From: Motilibacter rhizosphaerae
GTDB lineage: Bacteria > Actinomycetota > Actinomycetes > Motilibacterales > Motilibacteraceae
Direction: 5' to 3'
NCBI RefSeq assembly: GCF_004216915.1
Contig: NZ_SGXD01000001.1
Span: 1,007,013-1,071,012 of the forward strand
Length of the DNA: 64,000 nt
This document shows positions 36,891 to 46,300 of this stretch, piece by piece. Numbering within the stretch: the stretch's first letter is position 1; each line of letters starts with the position of its first letter. A program made the position numbers and the translations under genes. The notes beneath the pieces were generated by a model, which was not told where the DNA came from, made no database searches, and worked only from the letters and a program-made list of their open reading frames with translations.

Positions 36891-39800
36891 GACGCCACCC
36901 GCAGGTGGGCGCTGTCCGCCCGGCGGACCTGGACCGCGACGACCGCCGCCGTCACGGCCAGGCAGCCCAGGAGGAGCGCGGCGAGCAGGCCGACCTCTGC
37001 CAGCCACGGCCACTGCCGGAGCACCCCGGGGACGGGTGCCCCGCCGACGTCCGAGCGGACGAGCCGCGGCGCCACGGCCCACGAGGAGACGGCGCCGACG
37101 ACCGCCCCGAGCGCGACGAGCAGCGCGAGGACGGCCCCGTGCTGGAGCAGCAGCCCGGCGAGCACGGTGCGGCGCGGGAGCCCCAGCCCGCGCAGCCGGG
37201 CGACCTCGACCGCGCGGTCCTGCAGGTCAGAGGTGACGTGCAGCGCGGTGCCGGCGAGCGCGAGCAGCGCCGCGGCCGCGAGCAGCATCCCCAGCGCCGC
37301 CGGCAGCTCGATGCGCAGCGGTCCCCGGACCAGGCCCGTGTCCACCTCGGGGCGGCTGCTCACCTCGCCGGTGGCGAGCGCGCGCAGCCGCTGCGCCGCG
37401 CCGTCCTGGGTGGGGGACCCGATCCACCAGGCGTCCACCGCGGGCGTGAGGTCGCCGGCGCTCAGCAGGGAGCGGGAGAGCAGGTCGGCGTCCGCGAGCA
37501 GCGTGACGCCGCCCGGCTGGGAGGGCACGTCGGGGACGACGGCGGCGACGCGCACGGTCACGGCGGTCGTGCCCACCGTGACGGTCAGCCCCGACCCGAC
37601 CTGCGTGCCGGTGCCGTCCGCGAGCCTGCGCGACAGGGCGACCGGCACGGTCGTCGGGCGCGGGAACGCCGTGAGCAGGAGCTCCGCCGTGCCGTACGGC
37701 AGGCCGGGCACCGCCACCGCCGCGTCGGCGCTGAGCGTGCTGCCGCTGCGCGACACGTCCGGCGAGCTCAGCAGCGCGCCCTCGCCGCCCACGGGGACGG
37801 CCGCCCACGTCTCGGCCGGGGAGCTGCCGGAGACCCGCAGGGTGATGTGGACGAGGCTGCTCGGGACCTGGACGGGCGCGGACGGGTCGGCGGCGTCGAC
37901 CATGAGGTCGACCCCGACGAGGTGCAGTCCCGGGGGCAGCGGGTCGCGCAGGACGACCGGGTGCGGACGCCCGTCGAGGCGCACGGGCGCGGCCTCGGCC
38001 GCCGCGCGCACGCCGAGGGCGTCCTGCACGAGCAGCGACGGGGTGGCGACGAGGTCGACGCCGGGGCCCGCGCTGCCGGTGAGCGTGGAGGTGCCGGAGT
38101 CCAGGGCGATGCCGCGTACGGGGCGGTCGGGCGCCAGCCGCCGGCCGACCGCCGCCCAGCCGCCGGCGGCGTCGAGCCGACCGCGGAGCAGCGCCCCGGC
38201 ACGCGTGGTGTCCACGGCGACGAGCCGCGGCGTGACGCCCGGCTGGCCGGCCCATCCTCCGACGATCACGGGCCGGGCCGTCACGGGAGAGACGGTCCCG
38301 CCGGCGGCGGCGAGCACGGCCGCCCCCGAGCCGGGGTCCGGCGGCTGGAGGACGGTGGCGGAGAGGTCGGTGCCGACGCGCAGGGCGGCCTGGTCGTGCT
38401 GCGCCCGCAGCCAGGTCGCGCCGAACGACAGCCCGAAGGTGCCCTCCGCGGCCGCCAGCGCGAGGAGCAGCGCGGCCGCGGCGGCCTGCGGGCGGCGGGC
38501 CGCCTCGAACGCCGCGAGCGGGAGGAGCAGCCCGCGGGCCCGGCGGGCCAGCCGGTCGAGCGCGTGCAGCGGCGGGGGCACCAGCCGCAGCACGAGCACC
38601 GCCCCGGCGACGAGGCAGAGGGCCGGCGCGAGCACCAGGACGGCGTCCGTGCGGCCCGACCCCGTCGTGGGCTGGTCGCGCAGCTGCTCCCACCCCACCA
38701 GCGCGAGGGCGAGGAGCAGCACGTCGACACCGGAGCGCGCGGCCGCACCGCGCAGGGTCGAGCGGGTCGCGGCACGCTCCCCCCGGTCGGGGCGCAGCGC
38801 CGGCACGACGAGGACGGCTGCCAGCGCCACAGCACCCACGACCACCGCGAGGACCTGCGAGCGGTCGGTCCGCGGACCGGCGGCGAGGCCCGCGTCGGCG
38901 AGGACGGGCAGGTGGGTGAGGCCGGCGTGCACCAGGGCGGAGAGGGGGAGGGCGAGCAGCGCAGCGAGGACGGCGAGCGCCGCGGCCTCCGCGCCCGCCA
39001 CGGCGGCGAGCTGGCCGCGCCCCGCGCCCAGGCCGGCGAGCAGCTCGGTCTCCTGCTGCCGGAGCGCTGCGACCAGCCGGCCGCCGAGCCCGAGCGCCGC
39101 GGCGGTGAGCGCGATCGCGAGCAGGACCACGACGAGCACGACGGCCCGCGTCGCGGCCTGCTGGGTGCGGCCGAGGGCCAGCGTCCGCGGCAGCTCGGAG
39201 GCCACGCGCTCGGCGGTGGGGCGCTGCCCGAGCACGGCGCTGAGCCGGGCGTCGGCTGCGGCCAGCCGGCCCGAGACGGCCGCGAGCCGGGTGCGGGTGA
39301 CGCTGCCGAGCTGCGGCGAGGCCGTGACGTCGAGCCGGTCCACCGTGGACCCGCTGGCGACGAGGTCGGGGACCGCGACGACGAAGGGGCCGTAGGCCCG
39401 GGAGAGCTCCTGGCTGTACCCGTCGCGGTAGGCCAGGTCCGCGCCGGAGCCGACCAGCAGGTCGCGGTCCCAGCCCGCGTCGGGACGCGGCCGGAACGTC
39501 CCGACGACCGTCACCGTCACCGGCGGCACGGGGTCGCCGCTGCCCACCTCGCGGCCGAGCGCGACCTGCGCGCCGGGCTCGAGGTGGAGCAGCCGTGCGG
39601 TGCTCTGCGGGACGACGGCCTCGATGGCAGCTCCTGGGGCACCGCCCGCCCGCGGCCAGTGGCCGGAGGTGAGCTCGGCGTGCTCCGGCAGCGCGTCGAG
39701 GGCGGAGAGGTAGCCCAGGCGGCGTACGCCGGTCGGCCCGTCCAGCAGCCGCATGGAGGTCGACATGCGCCGCGCGCTGCTGGAGCCGAGGGGGGCCAGC

Positions 39801-40054
39801 GCCCAGCGCACGACGCCGTCCTCGGCCGCGGCGACCGCCGTCACGTCACGGCCGTGCACGCCGGTCGCGATCGCCGTCACGTCGCGGTCGTGCGCCGGCG
39901 CGCGGACGAAGGCGACGTCGAGCGCGCGCTCCTGCGTCGAGGTGAGGAGCAGCGCGCTGACCCCGAGCAGCGTCGCGCCCATCGTCACGACGGCGAGCAC
40001 GGCGGCGAGCAGGGGCAGCTGCACCCGCGCCCGCGGCGCCAGCAGAGCGAGCAC
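36887..40054 (-). CDS. large FtsX-like ABC permease
   Basis: 1055 residues, same architecture as the following gene and apparently its distant paralogue. N-terminal helix (LLAAVLAVVTMGATLLGVSALL), a periplasm-like domain, helices near 300-420 and 460-550, a second exterior domain, and terminal helices with the FtsX-type sequence DRAVEVARLRGLGLPRRTVL. GTG 40054 shares one base with the stop of the upstream ATPase gene. The two permeases probably form a heterodimer. Possible cargo includes antimicrobial peptides or cell-envelope lipids; nothing in the window decides. Confidence 0.9.
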   Translation of the reverse strand: MLALLAPRARVQLPLLAAVLAVVTMGATLLGVSALLLTSTQERALDVAFVRAPAHDRDVTAIATGVHGRDVTAVAAAEDGVVRWALAPLGSSSARRMSTSMRLLDGPTGVRRLGYLSALDALPEHAELTSGHWPRAGGAPGAAIEAVVPQSTARLLHLEPGAQVALGREVGSGDPVPPVTVTVVGTFRPRPDAGWDRDLLVGSGADLAYRDGYSQELSRAYGPFVVAVPDLVASGSTVDRLDVTASPQLGSVTRTRLAAVSGRLAAADARLSAVLGQRPTAERVASELPRTLALGRTQQAATRAVVLVVVLLAIALTAAALGLGGRLVAALRQQETELLAGLGAGRGQLAAVAGAEAAALAVLAALLALPLSALVHAGLTHLPVLADAGLAAGPRTDRSQVLAVVVGAVALAAVLVVPALRPDRGERAATRSTLRGAAARSGVDVLLLALALVGWEQLRDQPTTGSGRTDAVLVLAPALCLVAGAVLVLRLVPPPLHALDRLARRARGLLLPLAAFEAARRPQAAAAALLLALAAAEGTFGLSFGATWLRAQHDQAALRVGTDLSATVLQPPDPGSGAAVLAAAGGTVSPVTARPVIVGGWAGQPGVTPRLVAVDTTRAGALLRGRLDAAGGWAAVGRRLAPDRPVRGIALDSGTSTLTGSAGPGVDLVATPSLLVQDALGVRAAAEAAPVRLDGRPHPVVLRDPLPPGLHLVGVDLMVDAADPSAPVQVPSSLVHITLRVSGSSPAETWAAVPVGGEGALLSSPDVSRSGSTLSADAAVAVPGLPYGTAELLLTAFPRPTTVPVALSRRLADGTGTQVGSGLTVTVGTTAVTVRVAAVVPDVPSQPGGVTLLADADLLSRSLLSAGDLTPAVDAWWIGSPTQDGAAQRLRALATGEVSSRPEVDTGLVRGPLRIELPAALGMLLAAAALLALAGTALHVTSDLQDRAVEVARLRGLGLPRRTVLAGLLLQHGAVLALLVALGAVVGAVSSWAVAPRLVRSDVGGAPVPGVLRQWPWLAEVGLLAALLLGCLAVTAAVVAVQVRRADSAHLRVAS

Positions 40055-40773
40055 TAGCCCGTGGTCCGGCCGTCGGAGATGCGGACGACCCGGTCGGCGA
40101 GCGCCATCATCACGGGGTCGTGGGTCGCCACGAGCGCGGTGACCCCCTCGGACTCGACCACGCCGCGCAGCAGGGCCATGATCTCCAGCCCGGTCTCCGG
40201 GTCGAGCTGCCCCGTCGGCTCGTCGGCGACGAGCAGCCGCGGCGAGGCCGCCAGCGCGCGGGCGACGGCCACGCGCTGCTGCTGCCCGCCGGAGAGCTCC
40301 CCCGGCCGCTGCTCCGCGTGCTCACTGAGCCCGACGAGGTCGAGCAGCAGGGCGACGCGGCGCTCGCGCTCGGCCACCGGCGTACGCGCCATGCGCAGCG
40401 GGACCCCGATGTTCTCCGCAGCCGAGAGCACCGGGATGAGCCCGAAGGTCTGGAAGACGTAGGAGACCGACTCGCGGCGCAGCCGGCTCAGCCCGTCCTC
40501 GTCGAGGGTCGTGACCTCGGTGCCGTCGACGACGACGCTGCCGGCGTCCGGCTTGTCGAGGCCGCCGACGACGTTGAGCAGGGTGGTCTTCCCCGACCCC
40601 GAGCGGCCGACGAGGGCGACCATCGTGCCGGCGGCGACGTCGAACGTCACGTCCTGCAGCGCGTGCACCGTCGCGGCGCCCGTGCCGAAGCTGCGGCGGA
40701 CGCCGCGGACGGAGACCATCGGCTGTGCTGGTGGTGCAGCTGGCGCGTCCAGCGCTCCTGGCGTCGTCGTCAC
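40054..40773 (-). CDS. ABC exporter ATPase, MacB/LolD type
   Basis: 239 residues. Walker A GRSGSGKTTLLNVVGGL, Q-loop YVFQTFGLIPVLSAAENI, signature LSGGQQQRVAVARALAA, Walker B RLLVADEPTGQLD and H-loop ATHDPVM are complete and of the MacB/LolD type that works with FtsX-like permeases. Start GTG 40773 overlaps the stop of the first ATPase gene. The stop TAG abuts the downstream permease GTG. Two ATPases with different tails in one operon suggest an ATPase heterodimer or two alternative motors. Confidence 0.95.
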   Translation of the reverse strand: MTTTPGALDAPAAPPAQPMVSVRGVRRSFGTGAATVHALQDVTFDVAAGTMVALVGRSGSGKTTLLNVVGGLDKPDAGSVVVDGTEVTTLDEDGLSRLRRESVSYVFQTFGLIPVLSAAENIGVPLRMARTPVAERERRVALLLDLVGLSEHAEQRPGELSGGQQQRVAVARALAASPRLLVADEPTGQLDPETGLEIMALLRGVVESEGVTALVATHDPVMMALADRVVRISDGRTTG

Positions 40774-41669
40774 GCCGGCACGTCCGGGCGGATCGCCACC
40801 TGGTCGGTCTCCAGCGCCAGGCGCACCCGGCGGGTGAGCGCGAGCGCCTCGCGGTAGTCCTTCGGCACCTGCACGCGGCCGGCGCGGTCCATGATCGCGT
40901 ACTCCTCGGCGACGACCTCGTGCTCGCCGTCGGCCCCCGTCGTGCTGCGGCGCAACACCTCGCTGCTCGTGCGCCCGGCCCGGATCGCGACCGTGCGGGC
41001 GACCTGGCCGCTGACGTCCGGGTCGTGGGTGACGATGACGACGGTCACGCCGAGCTGCTCGTTCGCGGTCCGCAGCGCGCCGAACACCTCGGCCGAGGTG
41101 CCCGTGTCGAGCTCCCCGGTCGGCTCGTCGGCCAGCAGCACCTGCGGGCGGTTGGCCATCCCGACGCAGATCGCGACGCGCATCTGCTCGCCGCCCGACA
41201 TCTGCGCGGGCCTGCGTCCCAAGCAGTGCGCGACGCCGACGGCCTCGAGCAGCTCTCCGGCGCGCGTACGCCGCTCGCGGCGCGGTACGCCGGCCAGCGT
41301 CATCGGCAGGTCGACCATCTGCTCGGCGGTGAGGTACGGGACGAGGTTGCGCGCCGTCTGCTGCCGCACGATCCCGACGGTGTGCCGGCGGTAGTGGACG
41401 CGCTGGCGGCGCGTCATCGACATGAGGTCCCAGTCGCCGACGCGGGCGCGCCCCGCCGTGGGCGCGTCGATGCCCGCCAGCAGCGAGAGCAGCGTCGACT
41501 TCCCGGAGCCCGACGCCCCGACGATCGCGACCATCTCGCCCGCGTCGACGAGCAGGTCCAGTCCCTGCAGAGCTTGCACTTCGACCGAGCCGGTCTGGTA
41601 GATGCGCACGAGGTTGTCGCACACGATGAGCGCGTCGGAGCCGAACTCCGGCCCGGCAGAGCGGGGCAT
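40770..41669 (-). CDS. ABC exporter ATPase with AbrB-like C-terminal segment
   Basis: 299 residues from ATG 41669, well placed behind AGGAGGTGCCC; a GTG at 41675 overlaps that ribosome site. ATPase core: GASGSGKSTLLSLLAG, MSGGEQMRVAICVGM (an unusual signature with EQM in place of QQQ), QVLLADEPTGELD and VIVTHDPDVS. Residues ~260-299 (MDRAGRVQVPKDYREALAL and VRLALETDQVAIRPD) resemble a SpoVT/AbrB swapped-hairpin, usually a DNA-binding or dimerisation unit. First gene of the operon ATPase-ATPase-permease-permease. Confidence 0.92.
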   Translation of the reverse strand: MPRSAGPEFGSDALIVCDNLVRIYQTGSVEVQALQGLDLLVDAGEMVAIVGASGSGKSTLLSLLAGIDAPTAGRARVGDWDLMSMTRRQRVHYRRHTVGIVRQQTARNLVPYLTAEQMVDLPMTLAGVPRRERRTRAGELLEAVGVAHCLGRRPAQMSGGEQMRVAICVGMANRPQVLLADEPTGELDTGTSAEVFGALRTANEQLGVTVVIVTHDPDVSGQVARTVAIRAGRTSSEVLRRSTTGADGEHEVVAEEYAIMDRAGRVQVPKDYREALALTRRVRLALETDQVAIRPDVPA

Positions 41670-41735
41670 GGGCACCTCCTGTCGACGACCTCGTCGGGGG
41701 CCGCAGACTAACCCGGTTCACGGCGGCGCGGGCAT

Positions 41736-41864
41736 CCCCCTTGCCGTGATCATGCAGATCCTGGGTGGGCGCCGGTGCGCGGGAGCACACCCCTTGTCGT
41801 GATCATGCACATCTCGTGCGCGTGGCTGTCGGTCGCGATCCCCTGTCGTGATCATGCACGTCTT
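41736..41864. repeat. three-copy intergenic direct repeat
   Basis: Three copies of a ~22-base word, CCCTTGTCGTGATCATGCAC with small changes, each ending ATC or GTC, at about 41738-41760, 41791-41813 and 41841-41863. Each contains the palindrome TGATCA. Spacing is 53 and 50 bases. The segments between copies are unrelated, which is unlike CRISPR, where both repeats and spacing are stricter and repeats longer. Similar TGATCATGCA repeats are widespread between genes in some actinobacteria (recollection, to be checked). Confidence 0.7.
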
Positions 41865-41955
41865 GGGAGTCCGTGCTGCAGGGCAGGAACTTCTTCTTTC
41901 CTCCCGCCCCCTAGCGAGGTAGACTTCGAACCTGCGTTCGAGTAGCAGGGAGCTG

Positions 41956-43210
41956 GTGGAGCAGGCCCGCGCCTGCCTCGCCGAGCTCGCTGCGCTCGAC
42001 CTTGCGGCGGTGCCCGCGGCGGAGCTCAGGCCGCTGCTGAAGGAGCTGCACGCGACGCGCGCTGTGCTCGGACGCGGCGGACGCGAAGGTGGTGGAGGCG
42101 TTCGACTCGCGGCAGGCGTACCGGGCGGACTTCGCGGTGACGACCGCGTCGTGGCTGTGGCACCACACGCACGTGGGCGAAGCCGATGCCAGATCTCGGG
42201 TACGCGTCGCGCGAGCCCTGCGCTCCCTGCCGCTCGCCGCGGACGCACTGGCCGGAGGCGAGGTGTCATGGCAGCACGTCCGCCGCATCGCGCCCGTGGT
42301 CGGCTACCTCGCCGACACCCTGGACGAGCTGCCGCGCCTGGAGAAGACGCTCGTGGACTTCGCCCGCGAGAACACTCCGGACGACCTGACTAGCCTGGTG
42401 CAGGCCGCGGGGGAGGCGGCCGGTGTGGGGGAGTCGGCGGCGGAGCGGGAGCAGCGCCGCCTCGCCCAGCGCTCGTTCACGACGACAACCGCACTCGACG
42501 GGTGGCGGCACGTCACCGGCCTGCTCTCACCCGAGGTCGGGGACCTGCTCGAGCAGGTCCTCACCGGGCTCAGCTCGCCTGTGCCCGGCATGGACGGTGC
42601 GCCCGATGACCGGACGGCGGCGCAGCGCCGGCACGACGCGCTCGCCGACGCCATCGGCATGGTCGCCGACCTCGACACCGTCCCCGAGGTCAACGGCTCC
42701 CGCCCCCGGCTGACGCTGATCGCCGACGTGGCGACGATCCGGTCGGAGGACCCGGCGTGGGCCGCCCGCTCCCCGCTCGCGTCGCTGCTCACCCGGTCAC
42801 TCGGCCCGGCCACTCTGGAGCTGCTCACCTGCGACGCGGTCGTCACCCCGCTGCTCACCGACGGGCTCGGCGTCCCCCTCGCCGAAGGCCGCGCCAAGCG
42901 GTTCGTGACCAGCGCTCAACTGAAAGCGCTCAAAGCGCGGGACGACGGGTGCATCGTCCCCGGCTGCGACCGCATCCGCCTTGAAGCCCACCACGTCATC
43001 CCCTGGTCGCAGGGCGGGCTCTCCGACGTGAGCAGCTACGTGCTGTTCTGCAAGCGACATCACCACATCGCCCACGAGGACGGCTGGACCGTCGAACCCG
43101 ACCCCGACCGGCCCGGCCTCTACCAACTGAGACCACCCGACGCAAGACCACCGATCCGGGCCCGGCACACCATCGACCGCGACCCCGGCAGCACCACCCC
43201 CATCTGGTGA
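41956..43210 (+). pseudogene. DUF222/HNH endonuclease gene with a frameshift
   Basis: The N-terminal ~35 residues (MEQARACLAELAALDLAAVP and LRPLLKELHATRAV) are in one frame from GTG 41956. The rest of the protein (VVEAFDSRQAYRADFAVTTA onward, to 43210) is in the next frame, so a one-base indel lies between about 42050 and 42080. The downstream part is otherwise complete: a DUF222 helical region and an HNH nuclease motif at the end (CIVPGCDRIRLEAHHVIPWS, then FCKRHHHIAHEDG). A shorter protein could start at GTG 42089. These genes are multicopy in actinobacteria and associated with mobile DNA. Sequencing error in GC-rich DNA is a real alternative to a true pseudogene. Confidence 0.75.
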
Positions 43211-43250
43211 CCAGGACCAGCTGGTGACGAGAACCATCTGGTGACGGGGG
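43202..43250 (+). repeat. 17-base tandem repeat, about 2.8 copies
   Basis: ATCTGGTGACCAGGACC (43202-43218), AGCTGGTGACGAGAACC (43219-43235) and ATCTGGTGACGGGGG (from 43236) form a tandem array. The first copy contains the stop codon of the HNH gene (TGA at 43208-43210), so the repeat extends out of the coding sequence. Probably slippage-derived. Confidence 0.65.
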
Positions 43251-43266
43251 ACACCCAGGCATGCGT

Positions 43267-43295
43267 GTGGGCGGGCCGAAGACGGCCCGCCCCAC
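43267..43295. terminator. hairpin between convergent genes
   Basis: GTGGGCGGGCCG (43267-43278), loop AAGA, then CGGCCCGCCCCAC (43283-43295): a 12-base stem with one bulged C. It lies between the 3' ends of the HNH gene and the GH31 gene, so it can end transcripts from both sides. There is no T-run, as is common in actinobacteria. Confidence 0.6.
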
Positions 43296-43327
43296 GTACC
43301 TCATGCTGCGTCAGTCACGACGCGACC

Positions 43328-46300
43328 TCAGCGGTAGCCGACCACCAGCCCCGAGCTCGTCGACCGCGCGGGTGCCGTGACACTGAGCGTGCGCGTCTGC
43401 GCGTCCCAGCTCCACGACCCGGCCGGAGCCGGCACGTCGTCGATGGTCACGGTCTGCGGCTGCGGCACGTCGAGGAAGCGCACGGTCCACGTGCGCGACC
43501 CGACCTGTCCCGCGAAGGACCCGTTGGCAGCACGGACCTTCAGCGTGCCCTTGTGCGCGCTCTCGACGTAGTGGATCTCCGTCGTCGCGCTCTGCCGGCG
43601 GTCCGTCGTCGTTCCGTCGTCCTCGAACAGCGTGGTCGTCCCCTGCGCACCGGGCGCCACCGTGAGGGTGACGGCGGTGAGCGGGTTCTGCACGTCGTTC
43701 GTCACCGCGGCCGTACGGGTCGTGACGATCCCGCCGGCCTTGACGAACACCGGCATCGTGTCGAGCCCGGTGGTGATCTCGGCGCTGGTGCCGCCGGCGT
43801 AGGTCTTGCCGGTGAACCAGTCCGTCCACGAGCTGCCCGTCGGGAACCACACGTGCGTGGTCGCCGTCGTGCCCGGCGTCGTCACCGGGGCGACGAGGAC
43901 GTCGGAGCCGTAGAGGTACTCGCCACCCGCCGTCGCGTACGCCTCCTGCTCGCCCGGGTACTCGAGGTACGTCGGCCGCACGACCGGGACACCGGTCGCC
44001 TCGGCCTGCCGCGCCAGCGTGTACGTGTAGGGCACCAGCGCCTCGCGCAGGTTCAGGAACTTGCTCGCGGACGCACCCGCGGCACCCGGGTACTGCCAGG
44101 GCAGCCGGTCGCCGTGGTCGCTGTGCAGCCGGTCGATCGGCTGGAAGGTGCCGAACTGCACCCAGCGGGCGTAGAGGTCGTCGGGCAGCTTGGTGGTGCG
44201 CCGCCCGTTGACGACGTCCGAGCCGGGGATGCCGTACTGCTCACCCCTGTTGTGGCCGCCGATGTCGTGGCTGATCGGGGAGAGGCCGGTCGACGCCGAC
44301 TCCCCGGACGTGAAGCCGACCTCGGCCGCGAGGGTGCCCCACGTGGAGGCGGTGTCACCCGTGAACGGCAGGGTCGTGCGCTTGTCGGCCCACGGCCCGG
44401 TCGGGACCGGCACCGGGTTGCTGTAGCCGCCCGCCTGCAGCGAGCCGAAGGCCCGCGAGAAGGCGAAGCCGCGGCCGAGGTCCGGAGTGGTGTAGTCGGC
44501 GTACTGCTGGTTGATCCACGCGTCGCCGGTGACGCCGTCGAGGTTGCTCTCGCTCGCGTCGCAGCACCAGTCCAGCCACCAGAAGTCCGCGCCCTGCTGG
44601 GACATCTGGTCGTGCAGCTGCATGAAGGCCTTCAGCTGGTCCGGGTCGCCGAAGTCGAAGGTGTAGCAGACGGAGGCACCGCCGTTGCAGCCGCTGGTGT
44701 GCTGGGTGAGCTTGCCCTTCGCGGTCGCCATCGCCTGCGGGAACTGCGGGTCGGTCGAGGCGATGCTCGGGTGGATGTTGAGCGAGGTCTTCAGCCCCTG
44801 CGACTTCGCCCAGGCGAAGAACGCCTGCGGGTCGGGGAACTTCGCCTTGTCGATCTCCCAGCCGTCCCAGTCGTTCAGCGCCTTGAAGTCCGTGTCGATG
44901 ACGAGCACGTCCAGCGGTACGCCCTGGTCGCGGAACGTCTGCACGAGCTTCTGGTAGTCGGCCGCGGTGCGGTCGAGGTACTGCGAGAACCAGACGCCGT
45001 ACGCCCAGCGGGGCAGCAGCTTCGACGGACCGGTGAGGGTCGCGAGGTCCTGCAGGCCCTGCTCGTACTGCTGGCCGTAGCCGAAGACGTAGCCGTCCTG
45101 GTAGCCGCCCGCGTGGGGTGCCCGCGGCGTCACCGCCCGCTTGGCCGGGTCGTAGACCGCCGACGCGGTGTCGTCGAGCAGCGACCAGCCGTCCTGGTAG
45201 AGCAGGCCCGGGGTGAGCGTCGGGTTGCCGTGCGAGGCACCGCCGTCGAACCCGTCGAGCGCGCGGCGGTAGCCGCCGAGCGGGGCGTGCGGCGCCAGCA
45301 GGGGTGCGCCCTGCGCGGTCACTGCGAGGGTGTCGACGTTGGCGACGCAGCCGCCGTCCGCCGGGCAGGCGAGGCTGACGTCGGAGTCACCCGCCGGCAG
45401 CGTCACCGGCGTGCTGACGGTCCGCCAGCTGTCCCAGCTGCTCGTCGCCGGCAGCGCGAGGGCGGTGGCAGCGCCGGCGCCGGTGGTGACGCTCGCCGCG
45501 GTCGCGCCGGCGGCAGCGGCGTAGCGCACCTGCAGGTCGTACGTCCCCGCAGCCGGTACGCCGACGACGTGGACGGTCGTGGCGGCGTCGCGGACGTCGA
45601 GCCCGGCGACGAAGCCACTGCCCGAGTAGTCGTTGTGGTCCTTGGCCACGCGCGAGCCGCCGGACAGGCCGCCCGACTCCGCCTCGCAGACGGTGCCGTA
45701 GGAGCAGTCCGCGCCGCGGGTCGCGGCGGGTGCGGGCAGGCCCGAGCCGACCGAGCCGACGGCCAGGCTGTCGATGTTGACGTTGCCGGGGTCGGACGCC
45801 CCGCGCACGAGGTGCAGGGTGTTCCTGCCTGCGGCCAGGTGGACCGGCGCGCTGGAGGTGGCCCAGGTGTCCCAGCTGCCGCTGGACGGCAGCGGCAGCG
45901 TCGTGCTCGCGCCGCCGTCGACCGCCAGCGTCACGTCACCGGCGGCCGCTGAAGCCCCGTGCGTAGCGAGCGGTCAGCTGGTAGTCGCCGGCCGCCGCGG
46001 CGTCGACGGAGAACGTGATGTCGTCACCGACGCCCTCGAAGCCGGCCGCGAAGCCCTTGCCGGTGTAGCCGGCGTGGTCCGTGGCGAGGTGCATGCGGCC
46101 GTGCAGCCCGAGGGACTCGGCCTCGCACAGCGCGCCGAAGGTGCACAGCGACACGGGCTCCGGGTAGGACGCGCCGGTCGGCAGCACGGCGAGGCTGTCG
46201 ACGTTGAGCTGCCCGGTGTCCGCCGCCGTGTGCGCGAGCGTCACCGTGTGGGGGCCGGCCGCCAGCTGCAGGTCGAACGGGAGCACGGACCACGAGTCCC

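Noticed and set aside
34167-39395. Very long plus-strand open frame (1742 codons)
   Set aside because: It is antisense to the two FtsX-like permeases, is Arg/Pro/Gln-rich without motifs, and its counterpart frames have clear membrane helices and overlaps.
41736-41864. CRISPR array
   Set aside because: Only three short, imperfect repeats, no uniform spacers and no cas genes nearby.
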